Assembly: GCF_036227405.1 (NCBI RefSeq)
Contig: NZ_CP109474.1
Span: 62,001-126,000, forward strand
Direction: 5' to 3'
DNA length: 64,000 bases
Origin: Streptomyces sp. NBC_01460
GTDB lineage: Bacteria; Actinomycetota; Actinomycetes; Streptomycetales; Streptomycetaceae
The translations under genes were made by a program, and so were the position numbers. This document shows, in pieces, positions 47,925-57,124 of this stretch. Under the pieces are notes generated by a model that worked only from the letters and a program-made list of their open reading frames with translations, searched no databases and was not told the origin of the DNA. The stretch's first letter is position 1. Every line of letters starts with the position of its first letter.

Positions 47925-48707
47925 ATGGCGGACACAGGACTGCCCGTGCGGCTGTACTGCTTCGCGCACGCCGGGGCAGGAGTTTCGGTCTTCCACGGTT
48001 GGGCACGTAGAACCGGTCCGGGCGTCGAACCCGTGCCTGTGCTGCTGCCGGGCCGCGGGGGCCGGCGTCAGGAAGCACGCCTGACCGGCCGTGACTCACT
48101 GGTCGCGCACCTGATGGACCGCATTAGCGTCACGGCCGGGCAGCCGTACGCGCTGTACGGGCACAGCCTCGGTGCGATGGTGGCCCACACCCTTACCCAG
48201 GCTCTGCACGAACAAGGGATGCCACTGCCCGCGCTCCTCGCGGTGGGCGCCTGCCCACCCCCGGACGAGACCAGCAAGCTCTCCGACGCCTGCGAGAGCT
48301 CCGACGACGATCTGTTGGAGATGCTCCACATCATGGGAGCGCTGCCCGACGGCGCCGAAGCGCGGCGGTACTGGCGTCGTGCCTCGCTCCCTGTGCTCCG
48401 CGACGACCTGCGCCTGGCCGGTGCGCTACGCATCGCCGCCCGTACATCGGCGGCCGCGCACGGGCCGCTACCGGTTCCACTGCTCGCAGTGTCCGGGAAC
48501 CGCGACCCGTTGGTGTCACCTGCCACGGTCGCCGGCTGGCGCAGGTGGAGTGCCGGGCCCGTCGCGACCCGCACCGTGGCCGGTGACCACTTCTTCGTGC
48601 GCGGTGGCGTGCTGCCTCGCCTGACGGGCCGAGCCTGCCGCGTCGTGCGGCGACTCGAGGCCGTAGCCGGGCGCGCGTCGGTGTCGGCCCCCGCCCCACA
48701 GCCCTGA
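47925..48707 (+). CDS. Discrete (type II) thioesterase
   Basis: 260 residues. An alpha/beta-hydrolase of the PKS/NRPS editing thioesterase family. LYCFAHAGAGVSVFHGWAR is the signature N-terminus. Ser81 in LYGHSLGAMVAHTL is the nucleophile, VSGNRDPLVSP carries the Asp and VAGDHFFVRG the His. It removes stalled or aberrant acyl groups from carrier proteins, or releases the product. GAGGAGA lies just before the ATG. It is the first enzyme gene after the SARPs. Confidence 0.92.
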   Translation: MADTGLPVRLYCFAHAGAGVSVFHGWARRTGPGVEPVPVLLPGRGGRRQEARLTGRDSLVAHLMDRISVTAGQPYALYGHSLGAMVAHTLTQALHEQGMPLPALLAVGACPPPDETSKLSDACESSDDDLLEMLHIMGALPDGAEARRYWRRASLPVLRDDLRLAGALRIAARTSAAAHGPLPVPLLAVSGNRDPLVSPATVAGWRRWSAGPVATRTVAGDHFFVRGGVLPRLTGRACRVVRRLEAVAGRASVSAPAPQP

Positions 48708-48750
48708 AAGGTGCCGTCCGTCGGCGAACGGCCGGCCCCGCTCACCGATC

Positions 48751-48763
48751 CATAGGGACCCGA
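48751..48763. repeat. 13-bp motif shared by two cluster promoter regions, copy 1
   Basis: CATAGGGACCCGA is found here, 40 bp upstream of the acyl carrier protein gene, and again at 49182-49194, 135 bp upstream of the aromatase gene. It may be a binding site or promoter element shared by the two transcription units. Confidence 0.5.
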
Positions 48764-48802
48764 ACCCTTAATCGTGCTCAGCACGAGGAGAGAGACATCA
48801 TC

Positions 48803-49063
48803 ATGCAGCAGCTCGACATCACCACCCTGATCGACCTTCTGCGCAGCAGCGGAGGCAGCGAGACCCATGAGATGAACGGTGACGTGCTGGATATCGGGTT
48901 CGCCGAACTCGGTTACGACTCCCTGTCGCTTCTCCAGGTCACCGGCATCATCGAGCGCGATTCCGGTGTCACGCTCGACGAGGAGGCACTGGACGAGGCC
49001 GAGACCCCACGCCAGTACATTGTGGCCGTCAACAGGGCGCTGTCCACGCGCGCCACAGCCTGA
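48803..49063 (+). CDS. Acyl carrier protein
   Basis: 86 residues. LGYDSLSLLQVTGIIERD places the phosphopantetheine-bearing Ser at residue 40. Length and four-helix layout fit a type II PKS acyl carrier protein. It carries the growing poly-beta-keto chain and would be activated by the PPTase at 52083. Preceded by GAGGAGAGA. No ketosynthase pair is adjacent, so the minimal PKS must be completed by genes outside this window. Confidence 0.93.
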   Translation: MQQLDITTLIDLLRSSGGSETHEMNGDVLDIGFAELGYDSLSLLQVTGIIERDSGVTLDEEALDEAETPRQYIVAVNRALSTRATA

Positions 49064-49181
49064 TCCAGACGGTCGGCAGAAAAAGACCGCACCCTGGGGC
49101 GGGCCCGCCGGGTCCGCCCCAGCCAGACGGGGCGAGGTCCCCCTACGTCACTCCGGTAGCCAGTACTCAGCCTCCACGAAA

Positions 49182-49194
49182 CATAGGGACCCGA
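49182..49194. repeat. 13-bp shared promoter-region motif, copy 2
   Basis: Exact copy of CATAGGGACCCGA (48751-48763), in the gap before the aromatase/cyclase gene. Confidence 0.5.
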
Positions 49195-49328
49195 GCAGCG
49201 GCGCGGGTACTCCCGGCAGATTCTCCCGCCGCAGCCCCCGGTGATCCGGTCTTCATCTGCAGCTGACCGTTTCACGAGTGGCATGGCCCACGGTCGGTCA
49301 CGTGTGCCGGAGAAAGGAACAGACAACG

Positions 49329-50297
49329 ATGCCCGAGACGGCCTTCCACCGCACGTCCCACCGTGTCGACATAACCGCGTCCGCCGGAGTCGTCTACGGA
49401 ATCGTCGCGGACGCGGTGCGCTGGCCGCTCTTCCTCGCCCCGACGGTACACGTGGAGCAGCTGGATTTGGAGGGTGCCGACCAGCGCCTGCGAATATGGG
49501 CGCTCGCGTACGGCGAGGTCACCTCCTGGGTCACCCGGCGCACACTCGACCCCGCCGCGCGACGGATCGACTTCCGTCAGGCGATGCCCGCACCACACAT
49601 GCAAGGGGTGTCCGGCTCCTGGGTCGTCAAAGAGCTTCCGAAAGGCTCGTCTCGCCTGACCCTGCACCACGCCCTTCCGGTGTCCGCAGGACGCGGCGCC
49701 GGTGCCACCTGGCTGGAACTGGCCCGGGACACCGATCTCCGTGCCCTGTTGACGAACGTGAAACATCTGGCCGAACGCTGGACCACCCTCGACGAACGCG
49801 TCGTCGCCGTCGAGGACACCTTGCGCGTCGACGGGCCGGCCGAACTCGTCTACGACTTCCTGTACAGGATGGAGAACTGGTCCGGACAGCTCCCGTGGCT
49901 GAGACGCCTCGATCTCATGGAAGAGACCCCCGGAATCCAGAAGATCAGAATGGATACGGCCACGGACGACGGCCGCACGCACACCGCCGAGGCCGTACGC
50001 GTGTGCTTCCCCCACAGCGGCCGGATCGTCTACAAGCTGACCGAGCCGCTCGCGTCGACAGCCGCGCAGACCGGTGAATGGTCGGTCGAGCCCGACGCGA
50101 CCGGCGTGACCGTCGTCGCGCGGCACCAAGCGGTGCTGCACCTACAGGACATGACGGAGGCGATGGGCACCCACGCCGACGCGACCGGTGCTCACCGGCA
50201 CGCGCGCCAGGTACTCAGCCGGGACAGCACCGCCATCCTCCGGTCGGCCCGGCAGCACGCGCAGAGCGCCGTCCGCAGGATCACTCCGAAGTCATGA
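49329..50297 (+). CDS. Didomain aromatase/cyclase
   Basis: 322 residues from the ATG at 49329 (MPETAFHRTSHRVDITASAG); an upstream in-frame ATG gives an unlikely N-terminus. Two START/Bet v1-like domains are in tandem: residues ~10-150 (VYGIVADAVRWPLFLAPTVH, WVTRRTLDPAARRIDFRQ) and ~165-300 (LVYDFLYRMENWSGQLPWLR). This is the aromatase/cyclase type that folds and dehydrates the first rings of type II polyketides (TcmN N-terminal and ActVII relatives). The choice of ring folding cannot be told from sequence alone. Confidence 0.93.
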   Translation: MPETAFHRTSHRVDITASAGVVYGIVADAVRWPLFLAPTVHVEQLDLEGADQRLRIWALAYGEVTSWVTRRTLDPAARRIDFRQAMPAPHMQGVSGSWVVKELPKGSSRLTLHHALPVSAGRGAGATWLELARDTDLRALLTNVKHLAERWTTLDERVVAVEDTLRVDGPAELVYDFLYRMENWSGQLPWLRRLDLMEETPGIQKIRMDTATDDGRTHTAEAVRVCFPHSGRIVYKLTEPLASTAAQTGEWSVEPDATGVTVVARHQAVLHLQDMTEAMGTHADATGAHRHARQVLSRDSTAILRSARQHAQSAVRRITPKS

Positions 50298-50310
50298 CCG
50301 GGAGCCGCAC

Positions 50311-52086
50311 ATGCCCCCCTTCGCGGACTCCCCATCGAGTTCCCGGAACACCCTCGAACAAGCCGCCGGCACGCATGACCGGGCCACCGCGCTGCGGCGT
50401 GCTGCCCTCCTCGACGGGATGCTCGGCGATCCCCTCGACCCGGGAAACCCGCACGGATTCACCGCACTGGCCGAGTTCGACAGGGACCGGCGTCCACCGG
50501 TGGAGACCGAGCAACTGCTCGCGGTGGCAGGGATGGGGAGCGAACTCGTCCCCGTCCGGCACGGGGGCATGTTGGCCCGTGCCGATCTGCTGATGCGGGT
50601 ACTGCGTCCCGTGTTCCGGCGCGACGTGGCCCTCGGTCTCGGATGCGGCATCTCCTCGTCGTTCGCCGCCTCGGCGGTATGGGCGGCCGGCAACGCCACC
50701 CAGCAGAGTTCGGTCGCCGCACTGCTGCTCGGTGGCGGCCGGATCACCGTCGTCCACCCAGGCCTCGGGCCGGCCGGTGGAGTGTCGCGGGACGGGTTCA
50801 CCCTGCGTCGGCCGGCCGACGGGAGACCGGTCCTCGACGGCTGCAAGGACGTGATCATGGACGCCGAGCGGGCGGGCGCTTTCGTCCTCCACGCCGCGAC
50901 CGCCACCGCGGCCGGGCCCCACAGCCACTCCGCGCTGCTCCTCGATCCCGCCCGGCTTCCCGCCGGGCGCATGCGCCTGCTGCCGCGTGCGGTCACCCCG
51001 GGACTGCGCGCGGCAGTCTTCTCGGGCCTGCGGTTCACCCGGTGCCCCGTGCCCGAGAACGCGTTTGTGGGCCGCGCCGGAGAGGGCGTCGCCCTGGCCC
51101 TGCGCACGAACCAGATCAACAGGTGTCTGCTCGCCGGCGCGGTGACCGCGGCGGTCGACCCGGTGCTGCGTTCGGCCGTGAGCGCCGCCACCGCGAACAG
51201 CGCCGCGTCGCCGGCCCGCCGTTGGCGCCGGCCGCTCGCCGGCGTCTTCGCCGATCTGCTCGCCTGCGACGCCCTGGCACAGGCATGCCTGCGGGCCGCG
51301 AGCCTGGTCCCCGAACGGGCTCACGTCCCGACCGTGGCGGCCACGTACATGATCTCGGCCCTGCTCGGGGACGCCCTGGACGAACTCTCCGCCGTCCTCG
51401 GCTCGGCGGGCCGGCAAGGCGATGGTCTTCCCCATGGCCTGCTTGCCAAGCTCACTCGCGACCTGCCCGCTGCGGGACTCGGCCGGGCAGGCGCAGCCGC
51501 GTGCCAGGCGGTGATCGTCCCGCAGCTGCGCACACTGGCGAACCGCTCGTGGTTCGTGGAGGCTGAACCGCCGCCGGGTCTGTTCGGGGAAAGCATCGAC
51601 CTGCCGAGGCTGGATCACCGGCTGCTGACGTTCGCCGGGGACGCGGACTTCCTGGCCGCGTACCTGGCCGGTTCCGCCGAGCGGATCGCGTGCGCCCGGG
51701 CCGCCGACGGGCGAACGGCCCTGCTGGGGCGGTTCGCCGACGGATTCCTGGGCGAACTCCGCGTCCTGCGCGAGCAGTGCCGTGCCCTGCCCGGGCGGTT
51801 CGGAGCTTCGATGTCCGGCCCTTGGACAGCGGCGCTCAGCGATCGGTACGGGCTCGTCGTGACCGCGGCAGCCGTTCTGGGTACCTGGGAGGCCGAGGAA
51901 GACGGAGCGTCCTTCCTCGCCGACCCGGGCTGGGCGTTGCTCGCCCTGTCCCGCCTCGCCTACCGGGCGGGCATCGAGGTACCGAACCGACCGGAGGACT
52001 GCGTCACCGGCGTCCTCGACGAATTGCTGAGCCGCCAGCGCACCGGCCGGGGCTTCGACCTCGACGGCGCGGAGCTGACGCGGTGA
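50311..52086 (+). CDS. Acyl-CoA dehydrogenase-like protein
   Basis: 591 residues from the ATG at 50311 with GGGAG just upstream. The acyl-CoA dehydrogenase core is visible in the middle (GSELVPVRHGGMLARADLLM, GLGCGISSSFAASAVWAAGN, GGGRITVVHPGLGPAGG, DGCKDVIMDAERAGAFVL). It is longer than usual, with an extended helical C-terminal region. No clear catalytic Glu can be assigned from sequence alone. Its place between the cyclase and the PPTase, with a 4-bp overlap onto the latter, suggests a role in starter or chain modification. Confidence 0.8.
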   Translation: MPPFADSPSSSRNTLEQAAGTHDRATALRRAALLDGMLGDPLDPGNPHGFTALAEFDRDRRPPVETEQLLAVAGMGSELVPVRHGGMLARADLLMRVLRPVFRRDVALGLGCGISSSFAASAVWAAGNATQQSSVAALLLGGGRITVVHPGLGPAGGVSRDGFTLRRPADGRPVLDGCKDVIMDAERAGAFVLHAATATAAGPHSHSALLLDPARLPAGRMRLLPRAVTPGLRAAVFSGLRFTRCPVPENAFVGRAGEGVALALRTNQINRCLLAGAVTAAVDPVLRSAVSAATANSAASPARRWRRPLAGVFADLLACDALAQACLRAASLVPERAHVPTVAATYMISALLGDALDELSAVLGSAGRQGDGLPHGLLAKLTRDLPAAGLGRAGAAACQAVIVPQLRTLANRSWFVEAEPPPGLFGESIDLPRLDHRLLTFAGDADFLAAYLAGSAERIACARAADGRTALLGRFADGFLGELRVLREQCRALPGRFGASMSGPWTAALSDRYGLVVTAAAVLGTWEAEEDGASFLADPGWALLALSRLAYRAGIEVPNRPEDCVTGVLDELLSRQRTGRGFDLDGAELTR

Positions 52087-52958
52087 GGCACCGGAAACGC
52101 ATCGGGAAGGCCGGGGCGCCGCGCATCGCACACCCCGTGCACATAGGAGGCCCGGGCGGCCCCTGGCAGGAACTCCACCGTGCCTGGGATGAGTGTGGCA
52201 GCGTGGTCGTCTTCACCACCTGGGGGGAGTGGTTGCCCGCTCTCGTCACCGAACCCCGGCTGCGCCACCTGCTCGGCCGCGACTGGCAGCGCTACCGGCG
52301 TACCGGCGACCCCACCGTGCGACATCGGTTCGCCGCCGCGAGGCTCCTCCTGAAACACACGGCGGCGGCTGCTCTGGAGACCGACGCCGCGGAACTGGAT
52401 CTCGCTTACAAGATCGGCGGGCGCCCGCATCTGCGCGGCCTGCGCCAGATCGACGTGAGTCTCGCCCACACCGACGAACTCATCGTGGTCGGCATCAGCC
52501 GCACCGGGCGGATCGGCGTCGACGCGGAGCCGCTGTCACGTTCCCTCTCCCTCGACGTGATGCGCTCCCGCGTGTGCACGCCAGGCGAGCAGGCAGTCCT
52601 GGGAGCTGTCGAGGGCCCGGCCCTGACAGCTGCCATGCTGCGCCTGTGGACCCTGAAGGAGGCCTACACCAAAGCACTGGGGCAGGGACTCCGCCTGCTC
52701 TTCACCGAGTTCGACATCCCCCACGTGATCGAAGGGGAGATCGCTACGAACGGTCACAGCGGTCTGCTCGCACCCGACGGTGCCCCGGCTGCCCTCGACG
52801 CGTGGGCGTTCGGCGCCTACCGGGCCCTGGACCGGTATCTCGTCAGCGTGGCCTGCCACGACGCCGTTCCCGCGGCGCCCCCTGAGTTCGGCGGTGACGG
52901 CCTGTGCGACGAGGAGTCCATGAGCCTGGTGTCGCGACTGCTGTGCCAGGAGCCGTGA
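52083..52958 (+). CDS. Sfp-type 4'-phosphopantetheinyl transferase
   Basis: 291 residues from a GTG overlapping the previous stop. ADLAYKIGGRPHL-like and VSLAHTDELIVVGISRTGRI precede GVDAEPLS near residue 143 (Mg-binding Asp/Glu). LWTLKEAYTKALGQGL near residue 190 carries the second Glu and the Lys. It transfers the phosphopantetheine arm from CoA to carrier-protein serine, so it likely primes the acyl carrier protein of this cluster. The C-terminal ~60 residues are an extension. Confidence 0.92.
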   Translation: MRHRKRIGKAGAPRIAHPVHIGGPGGPWQELHRAWDECGSVVVFTTWGEWLPALVTEPRLRHLLGRDWQRYRRTGDPTVRHRFAAARLLLKHTAAAALETDAAELDLAYKIGGRPHLRGLRQIDVSLAHTDELIVVGISRTGRIGVDAEPLSRSLSLDVMRSRVCTPGEQAVLGAVEGPALTAAMLRLWTLKEAYTKALGQGLRLLFTEFDIPHVIEGEIATNGHSGLLAPDGAPAALDAWAFGAYRALDRYLVSVACHDAVPAAPPEFGGDGLCDEESMSLVSRLLCQEP

Positions 52959-53051
52959 CCGCTCCCAGACCCAGGGCCTCTGCGGCGATGGCGGGCGTTG
53001 TGCGCGGCGCGCTGCCTTGAGCCCACCTCCAAGAGGTCTTGAGCCCACCGT

Positions 53052-53363
53052 GTGACCGTGAACCGTCCGACATCACATCGAGGAGGACCCCTCGTGCCCG
53101 TACAGACGATCGGGTCCTCGGTTACGGAGAGGCATGTGGCCTCCTGGTCCAAGACCGCCGCTTTCCTGCGGTGGGTCGGCCGGTCACTGGCCGCTGCCGG
53201 TGCCATATGGGTCCACGTCCCCCCACCCGACGACCCGGCCGGGCAAGGGGTGATGCTCCGGCCCCCGCCGGGCCATCCCGAACAGCTACGCCCCGACATC
53301 CCGCTCAGCGCGGAAGAACGGGACCTGGCACGCCGGCTTCTGAACCCGAAGGAGATCGCGTGA
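53052..53363 (+). CDS. Small protein preceding the acyl-CoA carboxylase
   Basis: 103 residues starting VTVNRPTSHRGG at a GTG. The C-terminus (LSAEERDLARRLLNPKEIA) overlaps the start of the carboxylase gene, so it is translationally coupled. No family recognised; the middle is Pro-rich and the length and position suggest an accessory factor. It is not the epsilon subunit, for which 54945-55142 is a better match. Confidence 0.55.
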   Translation: MTVNRPTSHRGGPLVPVQTIGSSVTERHVASWSKTAAFLRWVGRSLAAAGAIWVHVPPPDDPAGQGVMLRPPPGHPEQLRPDIPLSAEERDLARRLLNPKEIA

Positions 53364-54928
53364 TCACCGACACCGCCGCAGCCGCATCCGACCGGGCCGC
53401 CGAACTCGCCCAGCTCAAGGAGGAGGCCGTCGCCGGCCCTGACGAGCAGGCCACGGCCCGGCAGCACGCGAAGGGGAAACTGACTGCCCGAGAACGGATC
53501 GACCTGCTCCTCGACGAGGGCTCGTTCCATGAGATCGAGGCCCTGCGCAGGCATCGTGCGAGCGGCTTCGGCCTGGAGAACAAGCGCCCGCTCACCGACG
53601 GCGTCGTCACCGGCTGGGGAACGGTTCACGGGCGGACCGTGTTCGTCTACGCCCATGACTTCCGGATATTCGGCGGCGCCCTCGGTGAAGCGCACGCCAC
53701 CAAGATCCATAAAATCATGGACATGGCACTCGCGGCGGGTGCCCCGCTGGTGTCGCTGAACGACGGCGCCGGCGCGCGCATCCAAGAGGGCGTCACCGCA
53801 CTCGCCGGCTACGGCGGCATCTTCCGGCGCAACACCCTCGCCTCCGGAGTGATTCCGCAGATCTCTGTGATGCTCGGCCCGTGCGCCGGTGGCGCCGCCT
53901 ACTCGCCCGCGCTCACCGACTTCATATTCATGGTGCGCGAGACCTCGCAGATGTTCATCACCGGACCGGACGTCGTCAAAGCCGTCACCGGCGAGGAGAT
54001 CACTCAGAACGGGCTGGGCGGAGCCGATGTGCACTCCGCCGTGTCCGGCGTCGCGGCCTTCGCCCACGACGACGAGACCGCCTGTCTGGAAGACGTACGG
54101 TTCCTGCTCTCCCTGTTGCCGTCCAACAACCGTGAGACGGCGCCCCACCAGCCCACGGACGATCCGGCCGGCCGGCTCACCGGGGCCCTTCAGGAGGTCG
54201 TCCCCGCCAACCCCAACCAGGCGTACGACGTGCGGGCGGTCATCGAGGAGATCGTCGACGACGGCGAGTACTTCGAGATCCAGCCGGACTGGGCGGCCAA
54301 CGTCGTGTGCGCGCTGACCCGCCTCGACGGCCACGTGACAGGTGTCGTCGCCAACCAGCCCGCCGCCTTGGCGGGCGTGCTCGACATCCACGCCAGCGAG
54401 AAGGCTGCCCGGTTCGTGCAGTTCTGCGACGCCTTCTCCATCCCGCTGGTGACCCTCGTCGACGTCCCCGGTTTCCTGCCAGGTGTGGACCAGGAACACG
54501 GCGGTGTCATCCGGCACGGCGCGAAGCTGCTTTACGCGTACTGCAACGCCACCGTCCCACGCGTGCAGCTGATCACGCGCAAGGCATACGGCGGCGCGTA
54601 CATCGTCATGGACTCGCGTTCCATCGGCGCCGACATCTCCCTGGCGTGGCCGACGAACGAGATCGCGGTCATGGGCGCCGAGGGAGCCGCCAACGTGATC
54701 TTCCGACGGGAGATCGCCGCGGCGGATGATCCGGACGCCGTGAGGGCCCAGAAGATCAAGCAGTACCAGACCGAGCTGATGCACCCTTACTACGCCGCCG
54801 AACGCGGCCTGGTGGACGACGTCATCGACCCTGCCGCCACCCGCTCCGCGCTCATCGGCGCGCTCGCCATGCTCCGGCCCAAGTACACGGACCTCCCCTC
54901 CCGCAAGCACGGCAACCCACCGGTGTGA
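53360..54928 (+). CDS. Acyl-CoA carboxylase beta (carboxyltransferase) subunit
   Basis: 522 residues from a GTG. The actinomycete PccB/AccB family, which transfers carboxyl from biotin to acetyl- or propionyl-CoA, making malonyl- or methylmalonyl-CoA extender units. KLTARERIDLLLDEGSFHEI, GALGEAHATKIHKIMDMAL, GAGARIQEGVTALAGYG, MLGPCAGGAAYSPALTDF and LVDVPGFLPGVDQEHGGVI are the standard family blocks. The biotin-carrying alpha subunit is not in the window and must be supplied elsewhere. Together with the epsilon subunit it provides cluster-dedicated malonyl-CoA supply. Confidence 0.95.
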   Translation: MITDTAAAASDRAAELAQLKEEAVAGPDEQATARQHAKGKLTARERIDLLLDEGSFHEIEALRRHRASGFGLENKRPLTDGVVTGWGTVHGRTVFVYAHDFRIFGGALGEAHATKIHKIMDMALAAGAPLVSLNDGAGARIQEGVTALAGYGGIFRRNTLASGVIPQISVMLGPCAGGAAYSPALTDFIFMVRETSQMFITGPDVVKAVTGEEITQNGLGGADVHSAVSGVAAFAHDDETACLEDVRFLLSLLPSNNRETAPHQPTDDPAGRLTGALQEVVPANPNQAYDVRAVIEEIVDDGEYFEIQPDWAANVVCALTRLDGHVTGVVANQPAALAGVLDIHASEKAARFVQFCDAFSIPLVTLVDVPGFLPGVDQEHGGVIRHGAKLLYAYCNATVPRVQLITRKAYGGAYIVMDSRSIGADISLAWPTNEIAVMGAEGAANVIFRREIAAADDPDAVRAQKIKQYQTELMHPYYAAERGLVDDVIDPAATRSALIGALAMLRPKYTDLPSRKHGNPPV

Positions 54929-54944
54929 AGGACGAGCGACGACC

Positions 54945-55142
54945 ATGACGACCTGGCACATCACCAAGGGCGCCCCCACCGTGGAGGAGACAGCCGCCCT
55001 CACCACGGTTCTGGTGAGCGTCCTGAGCCGCGTGGCTGCCGTCGGGCAGGCCGCGAGGACGACGCCGGAGAAGACCGGGGCCGGCTGGCACCGACCGGAC
55101 CGTGGCCGGCACCCGTCCACCGGCATGTGGCGCGGCAGATGA
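54945..55142 (+). CDS. Acyl-CoA carboxylase epsilon subunit
   Basis: 65 residues, MTTWHITKGAPTVEETAALT then VLVSVLSRVAA. The pattern W-x-x-x-K/R-G-x-P-T-x-E-E-x-A-A-L-x-x-V-L is that of the small epsilon subunit (AccE/PccE) of actinobacterial acyl-CoA carboxylases. It lies 16 bp after the beta subunit, as expected. The epsilon subunit helps assemble and activate the complex. Confidence 0.85.
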   Translation: MTTWHITKGAPTVEETAALTTVLVSVLSRVAAVGQAARTTPEKTGAGWHRPDRGRHPSTGMWRGR

Positions 55143-55253
55143 TCTCCGGCTCCACGCCCGACTGCAGGCCCGTTCAAGTGCCGCTCCAGCCCGGGACGGA
55201 ACCGTACTCATGGCACACCACACGAACCGGACCCACGTCAGGAGAGACCCACC

Positions 55254-55622
55254 ATGACCGACGCCAGGCTTGTCGGAACCTGGACCACCGAGCTGGAGGA
55301 CGACGGCAAGTCCGTGTTCGGACTCGCATCCTTCACGGGTGACGGCGGCGTCACCTGCTACCAGGTCAACGCCAAGAACATCGGCCTGGGCAACTGGGAG
55401 TCCACCGGGAAGGACTCCTTCCAGTACAACTTCCACATCCTCGCCGTGAACCCGCAGGGCGAGCACGTCGGCGAGGCGCACGTCTTCGTCACCGGTGAGT
55501 TCCTCTCCGAGGACCACTGGGAGGGCACCGGCGGAGCCAACTTCTACTCACCCTCCGGCGACCTCCTGCGAGGCCACGAGGGCTCGAAGGTCGCCGCCCG
55601 CAAGTTCGGCGTCGACAAGTAG
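55254..55622 (+). CDS. Lipocalin-like small protein
   Basis: 122 residues beginning MTDARLVGTWTTELEDDGKS. The opening L-V-G-T-W and alternating strand pattern (GVTCYQVNAKNIGLGNW, HVFVTGEFLSEDHWEGTGG) suggest a lipocalin-type barrel. Such small proteins occur in polyketide clusters as cyclases or carriers but no catalytic residue can be named here. GGAGAGA precedes the start. Confidence 0.55.
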   Translation: MTDARLVGTWTTELEDDGKSVFGLASFTGDGGVTCYQVNAKNIGLGNWESTGKDSFQYNFHILAVNPQGEHVGEAHVFVTGEFLSEDHWEGTGGANFYSPSGDLLRGHEGSKVAARKFGVDK

Positions 55623-55681
55623 GCCGGGGCGCCGGACAAGCCCCGTACCCCGGACCGGTGACTCACGGAGGAAACACTCCC

Positions 55682-57124
55682 ATGCTGCGCGATGAACTCA
55701 AAGGCGAGCTCGTTCTCCCCTCCGATCCGGGGTACCAGCTGGCCAAGCAGTTGCAGAACACCGAGTACGACTCGGTCACGCCCTACGGCGTCGCTTACTG
55801 CGCATCCCCTCAGGACGTCCTGGCCTGCGTACGCCACGCGCGGGAGACCGGTATCGCGGCGCACGTCCGGGGAGCAGGCCACAGCTTCAACGGCTGGTCC
55901 ACCGGCACCGGCCTGGTCATCGACCTGTCCCGCATGAACCGAGCCGCGGTGGACGGCCCCAACGTCCGCATCGGGGCCGGCATACAGTCACTCGACGCGC
56001 TCGACGCCCTCAAACCGCACGGCCGCCAGATCATCACCGGTACGTTCCCCACGGTCGGACAGGGCGGTTTCCTCAGCGGTGGCGGGCTGGGCTGGCAGAC
56101 CCGCAAGTTCGGCGTCGCGAGCGATCACATCGTCTCGGCGCAGGTCGTCCTCGCCGACGGCAGGACCGTGCGCGCGTCGGCGGACGAGCATCCGGACCTG
56201 TTCTGGGCCTTGCGGGGCGGCGGCGGTGGGAACTTCGGCATCGTCACCCAATTCGAACTGCGCCCTGTCGACGCCCCGCGCCTGACCGGCTTCGAGACGC
56301 TCTGGTCCTTCAGGGACGCCGCCGATGTGCTGGCTGCCTGGCAGTCCTGGGCCGTCGAGGAATCGGAGGACCTCGGCACCTCCCTCGTGGTGCTGCCGGG
56401 CATCTTCGGGCCCGGCGGCGAGCCGATCGTCAAGGTCTGGGGTGTGCACCACGGCGCGTCCGAGGAACTCGAACGCGCCCTTGACGCGCTCACCGATCGC
56501 GCGGGCGTCAAGCCCGTGCACCGCGAGGTCTCGGCGCCCGGAGCGTACGCCGACGTCATGCACGAGGCGCTGTGCGGGTCCAAGACCGTCCAGCAGTGCC
56601 ACCGCACCGGTACCCACCCGGATGCGGTCGGCCACCGGCACCCCTACACCCGGCAGGCCTACCGCCTTACCGGCAGGGCCGTCACGCGCACCGAGGCCGA
56701 GTCCCTGTTGCAGGCGTGGGACCCCGGCCTGGACGACGAGCGCTACCTGCTGTGCATCGCGCTCGGCGGTGCCGCCAACCGGGTCGGCCGCACCGAAACC
56801 GCCTATGTGCACCGTGAAGCCCAGTTCCTGACGGGCTTCCAGATGGCCACCCGCGACGCAGCGGCGGCCGCGCAGGGCCCGGCCGGGCTCGACGCGTGGG
56901 CCGACCGGTGCGGCGCGGCCCTTGCCCCGCTGGCCACCGGCTCCTACATCAACTTCCCCAGTTCCCGGACGCAGGCCGGCTGGGAGACCGACCACTACGG
57001 GGAGAACGCCGCCCGACTGCGCGAGATCAAGCAGGCCTACGACCCCGACGGCTTCTTCCGGCACGGCCGAAGCATCGACTCCGGCCGGAAGCGCGGTCAG
57101 CAGACGACGAAAGCAGGACGATGA
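55682..57124 (+). CDS. BBE-type FAD-linked oxidoreductase
   Basis: 480 residues from the ATG at 55682 (MLRDELKGELVLPSD), GGAGG 10 nt upstream. The N-terminal FAD-binding domain has VRGAGHSFNGWSTGTGLVID, in which the His is the usual covalent FAD ligand, then GTFPTVGQGGFLSGGGLGWQ. The Cys of bicovalent enzymes is missing (TFPTVG in place of xCPTVG), so FAD is probably attached once. The C-terminal BBE motif YINFPSSRTQAGWETDHYGE is present. It oxidises a late intermediate, usually an alcohol or hydroquinone. Its stop overlaps the SDR start. Confidence 0.9.
   Translation: MLRDELKGELVLPSDPGYQLAKQLQNTEYDSVTPYGVAYCASPQDVLACVRHARETGIAAHVRGAGHSFNGWSTGTGLVIDLSRMNRAAVDGPNVRIGAGIQSLDALDALKPHGRQIITGTFPTVGQGGFLSGGGLGWQTRKFGVASDHIVSAQVVLADGRTVRASADEHPDLFWALRGGGGGNFGIVTQFELRPVDAPRLTGFETLWSFRDAADVLAAWQSWAVEESEDLGTSLVVLPGIFGPGGEPIVKVWGVHHGASEELERALDALTDRAGVKPVHREVSAPGAYADVMHEALCGSKTVQQCHRTGTHPDAVGHRHPYTRQAYRLTGRAVTRTEAESLLQAWDPGLDDERYLLCIALGGAANRVGRTETAYVHREAQFLTGFQMATRDAAAAAQGPAGLDAWADRCGAALAPLATGSYINFPSSRTQAGWETDHYGENAARLREIKQAYDPDGFFRHGRSIDSGRKRGQQTTKAGR

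Noticed and set aside
50281..55177. Minus-strand frames of 616 and 786 codons opposite the dehydrogenase and carboxylase
   Set aside because: Antisense shadows of genes with strong family motifs; no motif of their own.
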